Assembly: GCF_021462825.1 (NCBI RefSeq)
Contig: NZ_JAKEEB010000008.1
Coordinates: 186,001 to 250,000 of the forward strand
DNA: 64,000 bases
Source: Streptomyces glomeratus
Lineage (GTDB): Bacteria > Actinomycetota > Actinomycetes > Streptomycetales > Streptomycetaceae
Direction: 5' to 3'
In this document: in pieces, positions 8,569 to 17,476 of the stretch
Position numbering within the stretch: the stretch's first letter is position 1
Layout of the letters: the number at the start of each line of letters is the position of its first letter
Position numbers and translations under genes: made by a program
The notes under the pieces: model-generated
The model's input: only the letters and a program-made list of their open reading frames with translations
Told to the model about the DNA's origin: nothing
Databases searched by the model: none

Positions 8569-10059
8569 ATGACGAGCAGCACCGAGACCACCGCCACCAC
8601 CCCGCAGGTAGCGGTCAACGACATCGGTAACGAGGAAGCCTTCCTCGCAGCGATCGACGAGACGATCAAGTACTTCAACGACGGCGACATCGTCGACGGC
8701 GTCATCGTGAAGGTCGACCGGGACGAGGTCCTGCTCGACATCGGTTACAAGACCGAAGGTGTCATCCCGAGCCGCGAGCTCTCGATCAAGCACGACGTCG
8801 ACCCGAACGAGGTCGTTGCCGTCGGCGACGAGATCGAGGCCCTTGTCCTCCAGAAGGAGGACAAGGAAGGCCGCCTGATCCTCTCGAAGAAGCGCGCCCA
8901 GTACGAGCGTGCCTGGGGCACGATCGAGAAGATCAAGGAAGAGGACGGCATCGTCACCGGTACCGTCATCGAGGTCGTCAAGGGTGGTCTCATCCTCGAC
9001 ATCGGCCTCCGTGGCTTCCTCCCGGCCTCCCTGGTCGAGATGCGCCGCGTCCGTGACCTCCAGCCGTACGTCGGCAAGGAGCTCGAGGCGAAGATCATCG
9101 AGCTGGACAAGAACCGCAACAACGTGGTCCTGTCCCGCCGCGCCTGGCTCGAGCAGACCCAGTCCGAGGTCCGCCAGACGTTCCTCACGACCCTCCAGAA
9201 GGGTCAGGTCCGCTCCGGCGTGGTCTCCTCGATCGTCAACTTCGGTGCCTTCGTGGACCTGGGTGGCGTCGACGGTCTGGTCCACGTCTCCGAGCTGTCC
9301 TGGAAGCACATCGACCACCCGTCCGAGGTCGTCGAGGTCGGCCAGGAGGTCACCGTCGAGGTCCTCGACGTCGACATGGACCGCGAGCGCGTCTCCCTGT
9401 CGCTGAAGGCGACCCAGGAAGACCCGTGGCAGCAGTTCGCCCGCACCCACCAGATCGGCCAGGTCGTGCCCGGTAAGGTCACGAAGCTGGTTCCGTTCGG
9501 TGCGTTCGTCCGCGTGGACGAGGGCATCGAGGGTCTGGTCCACATCTCCGAGCTGGCCGAGCGCCACGTGGAGATCCCGGAGCAGGTCGTCCAGGTCAAC
9601 GACGAGATCTTCGTCAAGGTCATCGACATCGACCTCGAGCGCCGTCGCATCAGCCTCTCGCTGAAGCAGGCCAACGAGTCCTTCGGTGCCGACCCGGCCT
9701 CGGTCGAGTTCGACCCGACCCTGTACGGCATGGCCGCGTCCTACGACGACCAGGGCAACTACATCTACCCCGAGGGCTTCGACCCCGAGACCAACGACTG
9801 GCTCGAGGGCTACGAGAAGCAGCGCGAGGAGTGGGAGCGCCAGTACGCCGAGGCGCAGCAGCGCTTCGAGCAGCACCAGCAGCAGGTCATCAAGAGCCGC
9901 GAGGCCGATGCCGCTGCCGCTGCCGAGGGTGGCGAGGCCGCGGCTCCGGCCGCGACCGGCGGTTCGTACTCCTCCGAGGGTGGCGACAACTCCGGCGCTC
10001 TGGCGTCGGACGAGGCGCTGGCCGCCCTGCGCGAGAAGCTGGCCGGCGGCCAGAGCTGA
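8569..10059 (+). CDS. rpsA: 30S ribosomal protein S1
   Basis: The 496-residue protein carries four S1 RNA-binding folds: about 38-107 (GDIVDGVIVKVDRDEVLLDI), 124-190, 210-280 (NFGAFVDLGGVDGLVHVSEL) and 296-365 (PFGAFVRVDEGIEGLVHISEL). An acidic, Gln/Glu-rich helical stretch and an Ala/Gly-rich tail follow. Four S1 folds rather than the six of E. coli is normal for actinobacteria. The ATG at MTSSTETTATTP was chosen because the region upstream reads as leader with a promoter at 8340-8368. It binds mRNA on the small subunit and helps initiation. It is monocistronic, closed by a strong terminator. Confidence 0.97.
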   Translation: MTSSTETTATTPQVAVNDIGNEEAFLAAIDETIKYFNDGDIVDGVIVKVDRDEVLLDIGYKTEGVIPSRELSIKHDVDPNEVVAVGDEIEALVLQKEDKEGRLILSKKRAQYERAWGTIEKIKEEDGIVTGTVIEVVKGGLILDIGLRGFLPASLVEMRRVRDLQPYVGKELEAKIIELDKNRNNVVLSRRAWLEQTQSEVRQTFLTTLQKGQVRSGVVSSIVNFGAFVDLGGVDGLVHVSELSWKHIDHPSEVVEVGQEVTVEVLDVDMDRERVSLSLKATQEDPWQQFARTHQIGQVVPGKVTKLVPFGAFVRVDEGIEGLVHISELAERHVEIPEQVVQVNDEIFVKVIDIDLERRRISLSLKQANESFGADPASVEFDPTLYGMAASYDDQGNYIYPEGFDPETNDWLEGYEKQREEWERQYAEAQQRFEQHQQQVIKSREADAAAAAEGGEAAAPAATGGSYSSEGGDNSGALASDEALAALREKLAGGQS

Positions 10060-10086
10060 ACGCTCGCCGCTAGGCACTAGCCGATG

Positions 10087-10124
10087 ACTGAGGGCCCGCC
10101 CCCCTATGGGGGCGGGCCCTCAGT
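10087..10124 (+). terminator. Strong rpsA terminator
   Basis: A 17-bp perfect stem with a CTAT loop (10087-10103 against 10108-10124), rich in GGGCCCGCC, lies 28 bp after the rpsA stop. Confidence 0.9.
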
Positions 10125-10329
10125 GCGTCAGCCCACTCCATGACCGTGGGCAGCCCTCAGGCGCCGTACGACCGCCGGCGGTCCCCGGCGCGTCGGCGCC
10201 CGCAGGCAGGCGCATGGGCGCGCATCGGCGCGCCGACGCGCCGGCGCCTCCATAGGAGCGCGGGCGTGTTTCGGCGCGCTGGCCTTCTCCGGGCGCCTTC
10301 GCGGTGCCTTTGGCGCCATATCGCCGCTC

Positions 10330-10552
10330 GCTCCAGGACGGCCTCGAACCACCGCCCGGCGCGCCGCCCTCGCCCGCCGAAGTCTGCTGCGGTGCCGCCG
10401 AGTTGCTCCTCAAGGCGCCGACGCGGAGGCGCTCGACGGGGAGTTGACCGCCGTCGGCCACTGCATCGCGGCCCTGCCGCCCCACATCCTCGTCGGAATC
10501 ACCAGCCGCCACCGCCCGAACCGGCAGACCGAGCAAGGCGAAAGGGCGTGAG
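10330..10552 (+). pseudogene. Possible decayed small gene with frameshift
   Basis: The 556-bp gap between rpsA and the PAC2 gene has no intact gene. Within it, one frame reads SLQDGLEPPPGAPPSPAEV and on to CCGAAELLLK, and then a second frame continues [20 protein letters not shown] and on to [12 protein letters not shown] before a TGA at about 10550. The join falls in AAGGCGCCGACG near 10415 and would be repaired by removing two bases. Composition looks coding on both sides, but I recognise no family and no start codon. The upstream 200 bp is crowded with GGCGCC/GGCGCG palindromes. Alternative: random open frame in GC-rich DNA. Confidence 0.3.
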
Positions 10553-10615
10553 TCGGGAATGCCCGCGCCCCGGAGCACGTTGTGCCGGAGGAGACACGAG
10601 GAGGAGCGGTCCACA

Positions 10616-11554
10616 GTGCTTGATCCGCAGGGTTTGTACGCATGGGAGCCGAAGGGGCTGGCCGTCGTCGACATGGCGCTCGCCCAGGAGTCGGCAGGTC
10701 TGGTCATGCTCTACCACTTCGACGGATACATAGACGCGGGCGAGACCGGCGACCAGATCGTCGACCGGCTCCTCGACTCGCTGCCCCACCAGGTCGTGGC
10801 CCGCTTCGACCACGACCGGCTCGTGGACTACCGCGCCCGCCGCCCGCTGCTCACCTTCAAGCGGGACCGCTGGACCGGATACGAGGTCCCGGCCATCGAG
10901 GTACGCCTCGTCCAGGACGCCACCGGGGCGCCCTTCCTGCTGCTGTCCGGCCCCGAACCGGACGTGGAGTGGGAGCGTTTCGCCGCGGCCGTCCGGCAGA
11001 TCGTGGAGAGGCTCGGTGTCCGCTTGGCCGTGAACTTCCACGGCATTCCCATGGGCGTGCCGCACACCCGCCCGGTGGGTCTCACCCCGCACGGCAACCG
11101 CACCGACCTCGTGCCGGGCCACCGCAGCCCGTTCGAGGAGGCGCAGGTCCCCGGCAGCGCCGAGTCCCTGGTGGAGTACCGGCTCATGGAGGCCGGGCAT
11201 GAGGTCCTGGGTGTCGCCGCGCACGTCCCCCACTACATCGCCCGCTCCCCATACCCGGACGCCGCGCTGACCGTTCTCGAGGCCATCACGGCCGCCACGG
11301 GACTCGTCCTCCCCGGGATCGCGCACACCCTGCGCACGGACGCGCACCGCACGCAGACGGAGATCGAACGCCAGGTCCAGGAGGGCGACGAGGAACTGGT
11401 CGCGCTCGTCCAGGGGCTCGAGCACCAGTACGACGCCGCTGCCGGAGCCGAGACGCGCGGCAACATGCTCGCGGAGCCCGTCGAGATCCCGTCCGCGGAC
11501 GAGATCGGCCAGGAATTCGAGCGGTTCCTGGCGGAGCGCGAGGGCGAGGGCTGA
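10616..11554 (+). CDS. PAC2 family protein
   Basis: The 312-residue protein belongs to the PAC2 (proteasome assembly chaperone 2-like) family: it opens [18 protein letters not shown], then [20 protein letters not shown], and contains [20 protein letters not shown] and [19 protein letters not shown], all typical of the actinobacterial members. These lack a proven function and are not shown to assemble the bacterial proteasome. The start is GTG behind GAGGAGGAG at 10598-10606; an ORF start at 10559 would add a non-homologous Arg-rich leader. A hairpin separates it from coaE. Confidence 0.88.
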   Translation: MLDPQGLYAWEPKGLAVVDMALAQESAGLVMLYHFDGYIDAGETGDQIVDRLLDSLPHQVVARFDHDRLVDYRARRPLLTFKRDRWTGYEVPAIEVRLVQDATGAPFLLLSGPEPDVEWERFAAAVRQIVERLGVRLAVNFHGIPMGVPHTRPVGLTPHGNRTDLVPGHRSPFEEAQVPGSAESLVEYRLMEAGHEVLGVAAHVPHYIARSPYPDAALTVLEAITAATGLVLPGIAHTLRTDAHRTQTEIERQVQEGDEELVALVQGLEHQYDAAAGAETRGNMLAEPVEIPSADEIGQEFERFLAEREGEG

Positions 11555-11561
11555 CCGCACG

Positions 11562-11592
11562 GGCCTGCCACCGCGACTGCCGGTGGCAGGCC
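11562..11592 (+). terminator. Hairpin between PAC2 gene and coaE
   Basis: Perfect 12-bp arms GGCCTGCCACCG and CGGTGGCAGGCC enclose a 7-nt loop, 7 bp after the PAC2 stop. Its right arm overlaps the proposed coaE promoter, so termination and initiation may share this DNA. Confidence 0.75.
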
Positions 11593-11599
11593 GTAGGCT
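11577..11599 (+). promoter_or_regulatory. coaE promoter, weak match to the damage-type motif
   Basis: CTGCCGGTG, 8 bp, then TAGGCT (11594-11599), with the ATG of coaE 7 bp later. Seven of nine -35-side positions match TTGTCRGTG. The 7-bp distance implies a leaderless transcript, as for uvrB and uvrC here. The overlap with the hairpin makes this less certain. Confidence 0.4.
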
Positions 11600-11606
11600 T
11601 CCCGTC

Positions 11607-12215
11607 ATGCTGAAGGTGGGCCTGACCGGCGGTATCGGCGCCGGCAAGAGCGAGGTGTCGCGGCTGCTCGTGGAGTGCGGGGCCGTACTGATCGACGCGG
11701 ACCGCATCGCGCGCGAGGTCGTCGCGCCCGGCACTCCGGGGCTCGCGGCGGTCGTCGAGGCCTTCGGGGAGGACATCCTCACCGCGGACGGCAGTCTCGA
11801 CCGTCCCAGACTGGGCTCCCTCGTCTTCTCCGATCCCCAGAAGCTCGCCGTCCTCAACTCGATCGTGCATCCCTTGGTCGGCGCCCGCTCCCGCGAGCTG
11901 GAGACCGCTGCGCCCGAGGACGCCGTGGTCGTCCACGACGTGCCCCTCCTCACGGAGAACGGCCTCGCCCCGCTCTACGACGTGGTGGTCGTCGTGGATG
12001 CAAGCCCGAGCACCCAGCTCGACCGGCTCGTCCGTCTGCGCGGCATGACGGAGGAGGACGCCCGTGCGCGGATGGCCGCCCAGGCGCCGCGCGAGAAGCG
12101 CCGGGAGATCGCGGACATCGTCATCGACAACGACGTGCCCCTGGAGCAGCTTGAGCGGCGCGTACGGGACGTCTGGGCGGATCTCGTGCGCAGGGCCGGG
12201 CGCTCACCGGAATAG
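11607..12215 (+). CDS. coaE: Dephospho-CoA kinase
   Basis: It catalyses the last step of coenzyme A synthesis, phosphorylating the ribose 3'-OH of dephospho-CoA. The 202-residue protein starts [20 protein letters not shown], where GGIGAGKS is the P-loop, followed by [15 protein letters not shown] (the DxD-type catalytic segment) and the LID-like [16 protein letters not shown], typical of CoaE. The inner ATG was chosen because the promoter and homology both point to it. Length is close to the catalytic domain alone; some actinobacterial CoaE proteins carry a C-terminal extension, absent here. Confidence 0.95.
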   Translation: MLKVGLTGGIGAGKSEVSRLLVECGAVLIDADRIAREVVAPGTPGLAAVVEAFGEDILTADGSLDRPRLGSLVFSDPQKLAVLNSIVHPLVGARSRELETAAPEDAVVVHDVPLLTENGLAPLYDVVVVVDASPSTQLDRLVRLRGMTEEDARARMAAQAPREKRREIADIVIDNDVPLEQLERRVRDVWADLVRRAGRSPE

Positions 12216-12265
12216 CGATCGTCGCCGGAAGCGTTGAAACGCCGGAGCAAGGGAAGGATTCAGCC

Positions 12266-12646
12266 GTGCCCGAGACCAGCGATCCGACCGGACGGACCCC
12301 GGAGACGCATGTGATCGACTTCCGTGCCGCCGAGCAGCTGCTCGCCGCACGGGACCCGAGGGGCGCGGTCAAGCTGCTGGACGGCGTGATCGCCGCGCAC
12401 CCCGAGAACACGGCCGCGCGGCTGCTGCGCGCGCGTGCCTTCTTCGCCGCCGCGCAACTGCGGCCGGCCGAGCTGGAGTTCAGCATCGTGCTGGAGCGTG
12501 AACCGGACAACGCGTTCGCGCATTTCGCGCTGGCCCGCACCTACGAGCGCCAGGCGCGCCCCGAGGAGGCGAAGCGGCACTTCCGGCTGGCGGCCGCGCT
12601 CGACCCGAACCCGCAGTACCTGAAGGCGGCGCGCTTCGACTCGTAG
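12266..12646 (+). CDS. Tetratricopeptide repeat protein
   Basis: The 126-residue protein is mostly TPR helices: AVKLLDGVIAAHPENTAARL, ELEFSIVLEREPDNAFAHFA and RHFRLAAALDPNP follow the 34-residue TPR spacing with the A..P.N pattern. It has no signal peptide, so it is probably a cytoplasmic adaptor. Partners are unknown. It follows coaE by 50 bp with AAGGAAGG upstream of its GTG/ATG-region start and may be co-transcribed. Confidence 0.8.
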   Translation: MPETSDPTGRTPETHVIDFRAAEQLLAARDPRGAVKLLDGVIAAHPENTAARLLRARAFFAAAQLRPAELEFSIVLEREPDNAFAHFALARTYERQARPEEAKRHFRLAAALDPNPQYLKAARFDS

Positions 12647-12674
12647 CCCGGACGGCTTCCGGACGCGACGGTTG

Positions 12675-12938
12675 CTACCGGCGGGGATCCGGTGGCGGAT
12701 ACGGCGGCACGTCGCGGCCCGGCTGCCAGTGGGCCCCCTGGCGGATGTGCCGCACGATGATGGCCATGTCGGCGCCGACCACCAGCCACAGCACACCGCA
12801 CGCGGCCGCCCAGCCCGGCCGCCCCAGAAGCGTGAAGGCCACCACGCCGAAGGTCGCCCACACCATGCCCCAGACGGCCAGCCAGAAGCGCATCCGCAGC
12901 GCACTGCGCGCCGTCGCCGGTTCACTGCCTGTACGCAT
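12675..12938 (-). CDS. Small two-helix membrane protein
   Basis: The 87-residue product starts MRTGSEPATARSALRMRFWL. It has two transmembrane segments (FWLAVWGMVWATFGVVAFTLL and AAACGVLWLVVGADMAIIV, shown here in part) and ends in a Pro-rich tail, DVPPYPPPDPRR. The start has AGGAGCGGTGAGG upstream; the much longer open frame reaching 13670 runs antisense through the acyltransferase gene and is not credible. Function unknown. It is convergent with the TPR gene and divergent from the acyltransferase gene. Confidence 0.65.
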   Translation of the reverse strand: MRTGSEPATARSALRMRFWLAVWGMVWATFGVVAFTLLGRPGWAAACGVLWLVVGADMAIIVRHIRQGAHWQPGRDVPPYPPPDPRR

Positions 12939-12989
12939 CGTCCTCACCGCTCCTGACCGGACACGTACCCTTCCTGGTGCACATTCACC

Positions 12990-14039
12990 ATGGAACGGCG
13001 ACCGGAATCCGAAGTCGTGGGGGCGCGGCCGGGGCCACTCGGGGAGGCGATGGTGCTGCTGGAGGCGGTGCGGGCGGACGCGAGGCTCGCCAAGTGGCTG
13101 AAGGACCTCGAGCGTGAGGACGACGCGGGTGTGGCCGTCGCCCTGCCCGACGCGGACGAGCTGCCCGGCGTCCTGCTCGACCTGGCCGTACCCCACGAGG
13201 ACATCAACGAGCTCGTCGCGCTGCGCGCCCGGCTGGGACGGGACGCCGAGGCGATGACGCTGCTGGCACGGTGCGTCACCCGTTTCGTACGCGACATGGG
13301 GGAGATCGGGAAGGCGTGTGAGCCGCCGCCCTTCCCGGACTCGGCCGGAGCCCTCGGGCGGTTCTTCCCTCTGTACGTCTACGTCGCGTCGGTTCCGTAT
13401 GTGCGCGCCTACCACCGGGAGCGGGGCGTTCCGGAAGAAGTGACCCGCCGCACTCTGGCGGACCTCGGGCGCCAGGTCGCGGTGCACCGCAGACGGCGCG
13501 GCACCGGCGGACTGCTGTTTCCCTGGTGGCCGGCGCTGCACTTCCACGGGGAGCTCTTTCAGCTGGGACGGCTGCAGTTCCAGCGCGGACGGCTGGGCGA
13601 GCGTACGGGCCGGGCCGTCGCGTCGGCGGGCCGCGACCTGGGGCCCGGTGACCCCTGCTTGAACCTGCACATACCCGACTTCCAGGGGCCGCTGTCACCG
13701 TCCGCCTGCGAGCGGTCCCTGGCCCTGGCGCGGGACTTCTTCGCCCGCCACTATCCCGACGAGCGCCACGAGATCGCCGTATGCCACTCATGGCTGCTGG
13801 ATCCGCAGCTCAAGCGGTACCTGCCCGCCGACTCCAACATCATCCGCTTCCAGGACCGCTTCGAGGCCGCATACGAGGAAGCGACACCGGACGACGGCGT
13901 GCCGATCGGCTTCGTCTTCGGCGACCCCGATCTGCCGGTGGCCGGGCTGCCACGGCGCACCAGCGTCGAGCGTGCGGTCGCGGACCATCTGCGCGGGGGC
14001 GGGCACTGGTACACGGGCCACGGCTGGTTCGTGCTCTGA
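12990..14039 (+). CDS. Acyltransferase domain protein (NAT_N/GNAT_C type)
   Basis: The 349-residue protein fits a two-domain actinobacterial family annotated as acyltransferase-domain protein, with an alpha-helical N-terminal NAT_N region (about 20-170) and a C-terminal GNAT-like region (about 190-340). Recognisable segments are LNLHIPDFQGPLSPSACERS, the CHSWLLDPQLKRYLPADSNI motif, and the closing GGGHWYTGHGWFVL. The acyl donor and acceptor are not known. It is a single plus-strand gene; the ATG at MERRPESEVV is the first start consistent with the divergent neighbour. Confidence 0.75.
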   Translation: MERRPESEVVGARPGPLGEAMVLLEAVRADARLAKWLKDLEREDDAGVAVALPDADELPGVLLDLAVPHEDINELVALRARLGRDAEAMTLLARCVTRFVRDMGEIGKACEPPPFPDSAGALGRFFPLYVYVASVPYVRAYHRERGVPEEVTRRTLADLGRQVAVHRRRRGTGGLLFPWWPALHFHGELFQLGRLQFQRGRLGERTGRAVASAGRDLGPGDPCLNLHIPDFQGPLSPSACERSLALARDFFARHYPDERHEIAVCHSWLLDPQLKRYLPADSNIIRFQDRFEAAYEEATPDDGVPIGFVFGDPDLPVAGLPRRTSVERAVADHLRGGGHWYTGHGWFVL

Positions 14040-14169
14040 GGGGGGCACGGTGGCCGGTCTCGCTGGGAGGAGGCACGGCGACCGGCCAGGGAGCGATGAG
14101 TTCCGGGACCTGGACGGGTCTGAATCCCTGACAGCACCGTGCACCTGCTCCTCGCATCCAGGAGAACCC

Positions 14170-14667
14170 ATGTCCGAGACCGCTGCCTCCGCCTCCCGAG
14201 CCACCTCCGTCCCCGCGTCCGTCTCAGTCCCCGCGTCCGTCTCCGTCCCCGCGTCCGGCGCCCCGCCGAGGGACCGCGGCCGGAGTCGTCGCGCCGAGAT
14301 CTCCCTGCGCGCCCTGCAGATCGTCCTGGCGCTCTTCTACGGCCTCGCGAGCGCGCTGCCCAAGCTGATCGCGCACCCGTCGGCCGTCGAGTCCTTCGAC
14401 AGGATCGGCTGGGGGAGCACCGGGATGTACACGATCGGCTCACTCGAACTGGCCGGGGCCGTCGCGCTGCTCGTACCCCTGCTGTCGTCGGTCGCGGCCG
14501 TGGCGCTCTGCGGGCTGATGACCGGCGCCTTCGTCGTCCAGCTCGCCGTCTTCGACGGGCAGTACGCGGCGACCCCGCTGATCCTGATCGTCCCGCTCAG
14601 CGTGATCGCCTGGGCCCGTCGCGACCGCACCGCGGAGCTGGCCCGCCTGGTACGCCTCCGGGTGTGA
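14170..14667 (+). CDS. DoxX family membrane protein
   Basis: The 165-residue protein has a disordered N-terminus with three VPASVS-type repeats, then four transmembrane helices in the DoxX arrangement: RALQIVLALFYGLASALPKL, GSLELAGAVALLVPLL, AALCGLMTGAF-like and PLILIVPLSVIAWARR. The family covers small quinone/redox-linked membrane proteins of uncertain activity. AGGAGA at 14160-14165 supports the ATG. It follows the acyltransferase gene by 130 bp. Confidence 0.8.
   Translation: MSETAASASRATSVPASVSVPASVSVPASGAPPRDRGRSRRAEISLRALQIVLALFYGLASALPKLIAHPSAVESFDRIGWGSTGMYTIGSLELAGAVALLVPLLSSVAAVALCGLMTGAFVVQLAVFDGQYAATPLILIVPLSVIAWARRDRTAELARLVRLRV
14209..14258 (+). repeat. 18-bp tandem repeat in the DoxX gene
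   Basis: Two full units and one partial unit of GTCCCCGCGTCCGTCTCM lie in frame and encode VPASVS repeats in the disordered N-terminus. Confidence 0.85.
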
Positions 14668-14767
14668 CCGTTCCCCGCCGTATGCCGCGGGGTGTGACGG
14701 GTCCCTGCCGTACGCCGCCGGGCCGGTGTGGGCCTGGCCGGCCCCGACCGGTCCGGCCGCCCCGCGC

Positions 14768-15499
14768 TCAGCCCGCCCTTGAGCCACCACGCCCCTGGGG
14801 CCGGTCCCGGCCCGACGACTGATCCCGTACCTCGGAACGGCCCCGGCCCTCGGAACGGCTCTGGGCGCCCAGGGCCTCGGCGTAGCCGCTGTACGGGCTG
14901 CCCGTTGCTGAGCCCAGACCCCGAAGGCGTTCCATCTCGCGGCGGTCCCGCTTGGTGGGGCGGCCGGCGCCGCGGTCGCGGATGCCCGCCGGGGCCACGG
15001 CCTCGCGGGGCGGCGGGGGCGGGCTGTTGTCGATGTAGCACTGGACCGCCACCGGGGCCCCCACCCGCTTGCGGATCAGGCGCTTCACGACGACGATCCG
15101 CTCCCGGCCCTCGTGCCGCAGCCGTACCTCGTCGCCGATCCGCACGGAGTGCGCGGGCTTCACGCGCTCGCCGTTGACCCGGACATGCCCACCCCGGCAG
15201 GCGGTGGCGCCGACCGAGCGGGTCTTGACGAGCCGCACGGACCAGATCCAGCTGTCGATGCGCACGCTCTCACCGTGCGACGGGCCGGCCGCCTCGGCGG
15301 CAGCCACCGCGGCGGCGGTCTTCGGGGCCATGGCCGGGGCGGCACCGTCGGTGCCCGGCGCGCGCGCACCGGATTCCCGGGGATCCGTATCGCCGCCCCG
15401 GCCTGCCCCGGACTCCTGGTCCGTCGCCGCCGCACGGGTTCCTCCGGTCCCGCCCGTCCTCTCGTCCTGCGCGCTCTCCACCGCGCTTTCGGAAGCCAT
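14768..15499 (-). CDS. S4-domain RNA-binding protein (Hsp15-like)
   Basis: The 243-residue protein has an S4 fold at about 79-140: RIDSWIWSVRLVKTRSVGA, then GGHVRVNGERVKPAHSVRIG and DEVRLR, the pattern of Hsp15/HslR ribosome-recycling proteins. A low-complexity Ala/Gly/Asp N-terminus and an Arg/Gly/Ser-rich tail flank it. In E. coli Hsp15 rescues 50S subunits with stuck nascent chains; the same role here is inference. The start MASES was chosen because it has AAGG upstream and the longer frame is antisense to two real genes; a start at residue 57 is also possible. Confidence 0.8.
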   Translation of the reverse strand: MASESAVESAQDERTGGTGGTRAAATDQESGAGRGGDTDPRESGARAPGTDGAAPAMAPKTAAAVAAAEAAGPSHGESVRIDSWIWSVRLVKTRSVGATACRGGHVRVNGERVKPAHSVRIGDEVRLRHEGRERIVVVKRLIRKRVGAPVAVQCYIDNSPPPPPREAVAPAGIRDRGAGRPTKRDRREMERLRGLGSATGSPYSGYAEALGAQSRSEGRGRSEVRDQSSGRDRPQGRGGSRAG

Positions 15500-15604
15500 G
15501 TCCCCGACCTTAACCCGCCGAGCCGGGTGCACCCGAGGCCTTTTCCCCACAGCGCCCGGTGCCCGCCCGCCAGGGCTCTCGCCACCCGGCCCTACCGTGG
15601 AGGC

Positions 15605-16333
15605 ATGGACAGCAGCAGCCGTAGAGGTATGGACGGCGGCAGTCTCACGGCGCTGGACGAGCGGATCACCGGGTGCCGTGCCTGCCCCCGCCTGGTCGCC
15701 TGGCGTGAGGAGGTCGCCCGCACCAAGCGCGCCGCGTTCGCCGACTGGACGTACTGGGGGCGGCCGGTGCCGGGCTTCGGGCCCCCCGACGCGAAGCTGC
15801 TCGTCGTGGGGCTCGCACCCGCGGCGCACGGAGGGAACCGGACCGGACGCATGTTCACCGGGGACCGGTCCGGGGACGTGCTGTACGCGGCGCTGCACGC
15901 CGTCGGACTGGCGTCCCAGCCCACCGCGGTCTCCGCCGACGACGGACTCGAACTCTACGGCGTACGCGTCACCGCGCCCGTGCACTGCGCCCCACCGGCC
16001 AACAAGCCCACCCCCGAGGAGCGGGAGACCTGCCGGCCCTGGCTCGTCCAGGAGCTGCGGCTGCTGCGCCCGTCCCTGCGTTGTGTGGTAGCGCTCGGCG
16101 CTTTCGGCTGGCAGGCGGCGCTGACCGCGCTCGCCGAGGCCGGGTGGGCGGTGCCCCGGCCCCGCCCGGGCTTCGGTCACGGCGCGCATGTGTCGCTGGA
16201 CGGGCTGGAGCTCTTCGGCTGCTTCCACGTCAGCCAGCGCAACACGTTCACGGGACGGCTCACCCCCGAAATGCTGCGCGAGGTGCTGCTCACGGCGGCG
16301 CGGGCGGCGGGGCTGCCGACCGCCGGGCAGTAG
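15605..16333 (+). CDS. Uracil-DNA glycosylase, family 5 type
   Basis: The 242-residue protein removes uracil or related lesions from DNA. Motif A reads GLAPAAHGGNRTGRMFTGD, diagnostic of family-5 (UDGb) enzymes, which lack the catalytic Asp of family 1. The active-site loop near the C-terminus is HVSQRNTFTGRLT. Cys pairs in CRACPRL and later Cys residues fit the Fe-S cluster of families 4/5. A -10-like TACCGT sits 6 bp before the ATG, suggesting a leaderless message. It is divergent from the S4 gene. Confidence 0.9.
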   Translation: MDSSSRRGMDGGSLTALDERITGCRACPRLVAWREEVARTKRAAFADWTYWGRPVPGFGPPDAKLLVVGLAPAAHGGNRTGRMFTGDRSGDVLYAALHAVGLASQPTAVSADDGLELYGVRVTAPVHCAPPANKPTPEERETCRPWLVQELRLLRPSLRCVVALGAFGWQAALTALAEAGWAVPRPRPGFGHGAHVSLDGLELFGCFHVSQRNTFTGRLTPEMLREVLLTAARAAGLPTAGQ

Positions 16334-16456
16334 CCGCCGGGCCCAGCCCCGTGTCCCACCGGGCGGACGCACGGATGGACAGACAGACGGGAGGCGGACG
16401 GTCGGCGGTCGGCTGGTCGGTGGGCTGGTCGGTGGGCCGCGGTACGTTGCGTTTCC

Positions 16457-17218
16457 ATGGACGACGACGCATTCCTCGACGGTGTGGCGCAACGCCTGGC
16501 CGCGCTCCCCGCCGTCCGGGCGGTCGCGCTCGGCGGCTCCCGCGCACAGGGCGTCCACGGCCCGGACAGTGACTGGGACCTGGCCGTCTATTACCGGGGC
16601 CCGGGCTTCGACCCCGCCGACCTCCGGGCCATCGGCTGGCCCGGCGAGGTCTCCGAGATCGGCGGCTGGGGCGGAGGCGTCTTCAACGGCGGCGCCTGGC
16701 TGACCGTCCAGGGGCGCCGGGTCGACGTCCACTACCGCGACCTGGACGTCGTGGAACACCAGTTGACGGAGGCCGAGGAAGGCCGCTTCCACGTGGAGCC
16801 GCTGCTCTTTCATCTCGCGGGCATTCCCAGCTACTTGGTGGTCGCCGAACTGGCCGTCAACCGGGTGCTGCGGGGCACCCTTCCCCGCCCCGCCTCGTAC
16901 CCGGAGAAGCTGCGCACCTCCGCCGCCGTCCGCTGGCAGGGCACGGCCCGCGCCACACTCGCGTACGCGAAGGCCGACCACGCCCCGAAGGGCCGCCTCA
17001 CCGAGGTCGCGGGTGCCCTCGCCACGGCAGCCGCCCACACCGCGCACGCGGTGCTCGCCGCACGCGGGGAATGGGTCACCAATGAGAAGCGGCTGCTGGA
17101 GCGGGCGGGGCTGCGGGTTGTGGACCGGATCGTGGCCGGGCTCCGGGCCGGCCCCGACGAGCTCGTGGCGGCCGTCGTGTCCGCCGAGCAACTCTTCGAG
17201 GGCGTCCTCGGTCGGTGA
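16457..17218 (+). CDS. Nucleotidyltransferase-fold protein
   Basis: The 253-residue protein has the minimal nucleotidyltransferase motif GGSRAQGVHGPDSDWDLAVY, where the Gly-Ser and DxD supply the metal site, and a third carboxylate in GRRVDVHYRDLD. A helical C-terminal region follows (VVAELAVNRVLRG, TVAAVVSAEQLFEG-like). This is the kanamycin-nucleotidyltransferase/MNT-type fold; the target could be a small molecule or a nucleic acid or protein partner. No HEPN partner gene is adjacent, so a MNT-HEPN toxin-antitoxin pair is not supported. Confidence 0.8.
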   Translation: MDDDAFLDGVAQRLAALPAVRAVALGGSRAQGVHGPDSDWDLAVYYRGPGFDPADLRAIGWPGEVSEIGGWGGGVFNGGAWLTVQGRRVDVHYRDLDVVEHQLTEAEEGRFHVEPLLFHLAGIPSYLVVAELAVNRVLRGTLPRPASYPEKLRTSAAVRWQGTARATLAYAKADHAPKGRLTEVAGALATAAAHTAHAVLAARGEWVTNEKRLLERAGLRVVDRIVAGLRAGPDELVAAVVSAEQLFEGVLGR

Positions 17219-17275
17219 CCTATGGGACCCAAGGTGTGCTTGCGTCCCATGCGTCCGTTGCGGACTCCGCGTCCT

Positions 17276-17311
17276 CTGCGCCCCCTGCGCCCCCTGCGCC
17301 CCCTGCGTCCG
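17276..17311 (+). repeat. 9-bp tandem repeat
   Basis: Three perfect CTGCGCCCC units and a degenerate fourth lie in the gap after the nucleotidyltransferase gene. The rest of the gap 17219-17476 shows nothing else clear. Confidence 0.8.
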
Positions 17312-17476
17312 GGCAAAACCGGCTACTCCGGCCTTTGTTCACCAAGCGGCCGTGGCGGAGTGTCGAATGCGTCTCAGTACCGTCACATCGCGAGCCGTTC
17401 ACCGGGGGAGAGGCGTTTAACTCTACGAGCCGATCGGGATCGGCCGCCGAGACACGGCATGGCAAGGAGGTGCGGG

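Noticed and set aside
12675..13670. A 331-codon minus-strand frame containing the small membrane protein
   Set aside because: Its first 244 codons are antisense to the acyltransferase gene. AGGAG upstream of 12938 supports the 87-codon version.
15576..15598. A damage-type promoter at the uracil-DNA glycosylase gene
   Set aside because: The spacing to TACCGT is right, but only four of nine positions of the upstream half match TTGTCRGTG. Only the -10 and leaderless arrangement are credible.
14768..17191. An 807-codon minus-strand frame ending in the S4 protein
   Set aside because: Only the last 243 codons look like protein. The rest is antisense to the uracil-DNA glycosylase and nucleotidyltransferase genes, and a ribosome site supports the inner start at 15499.
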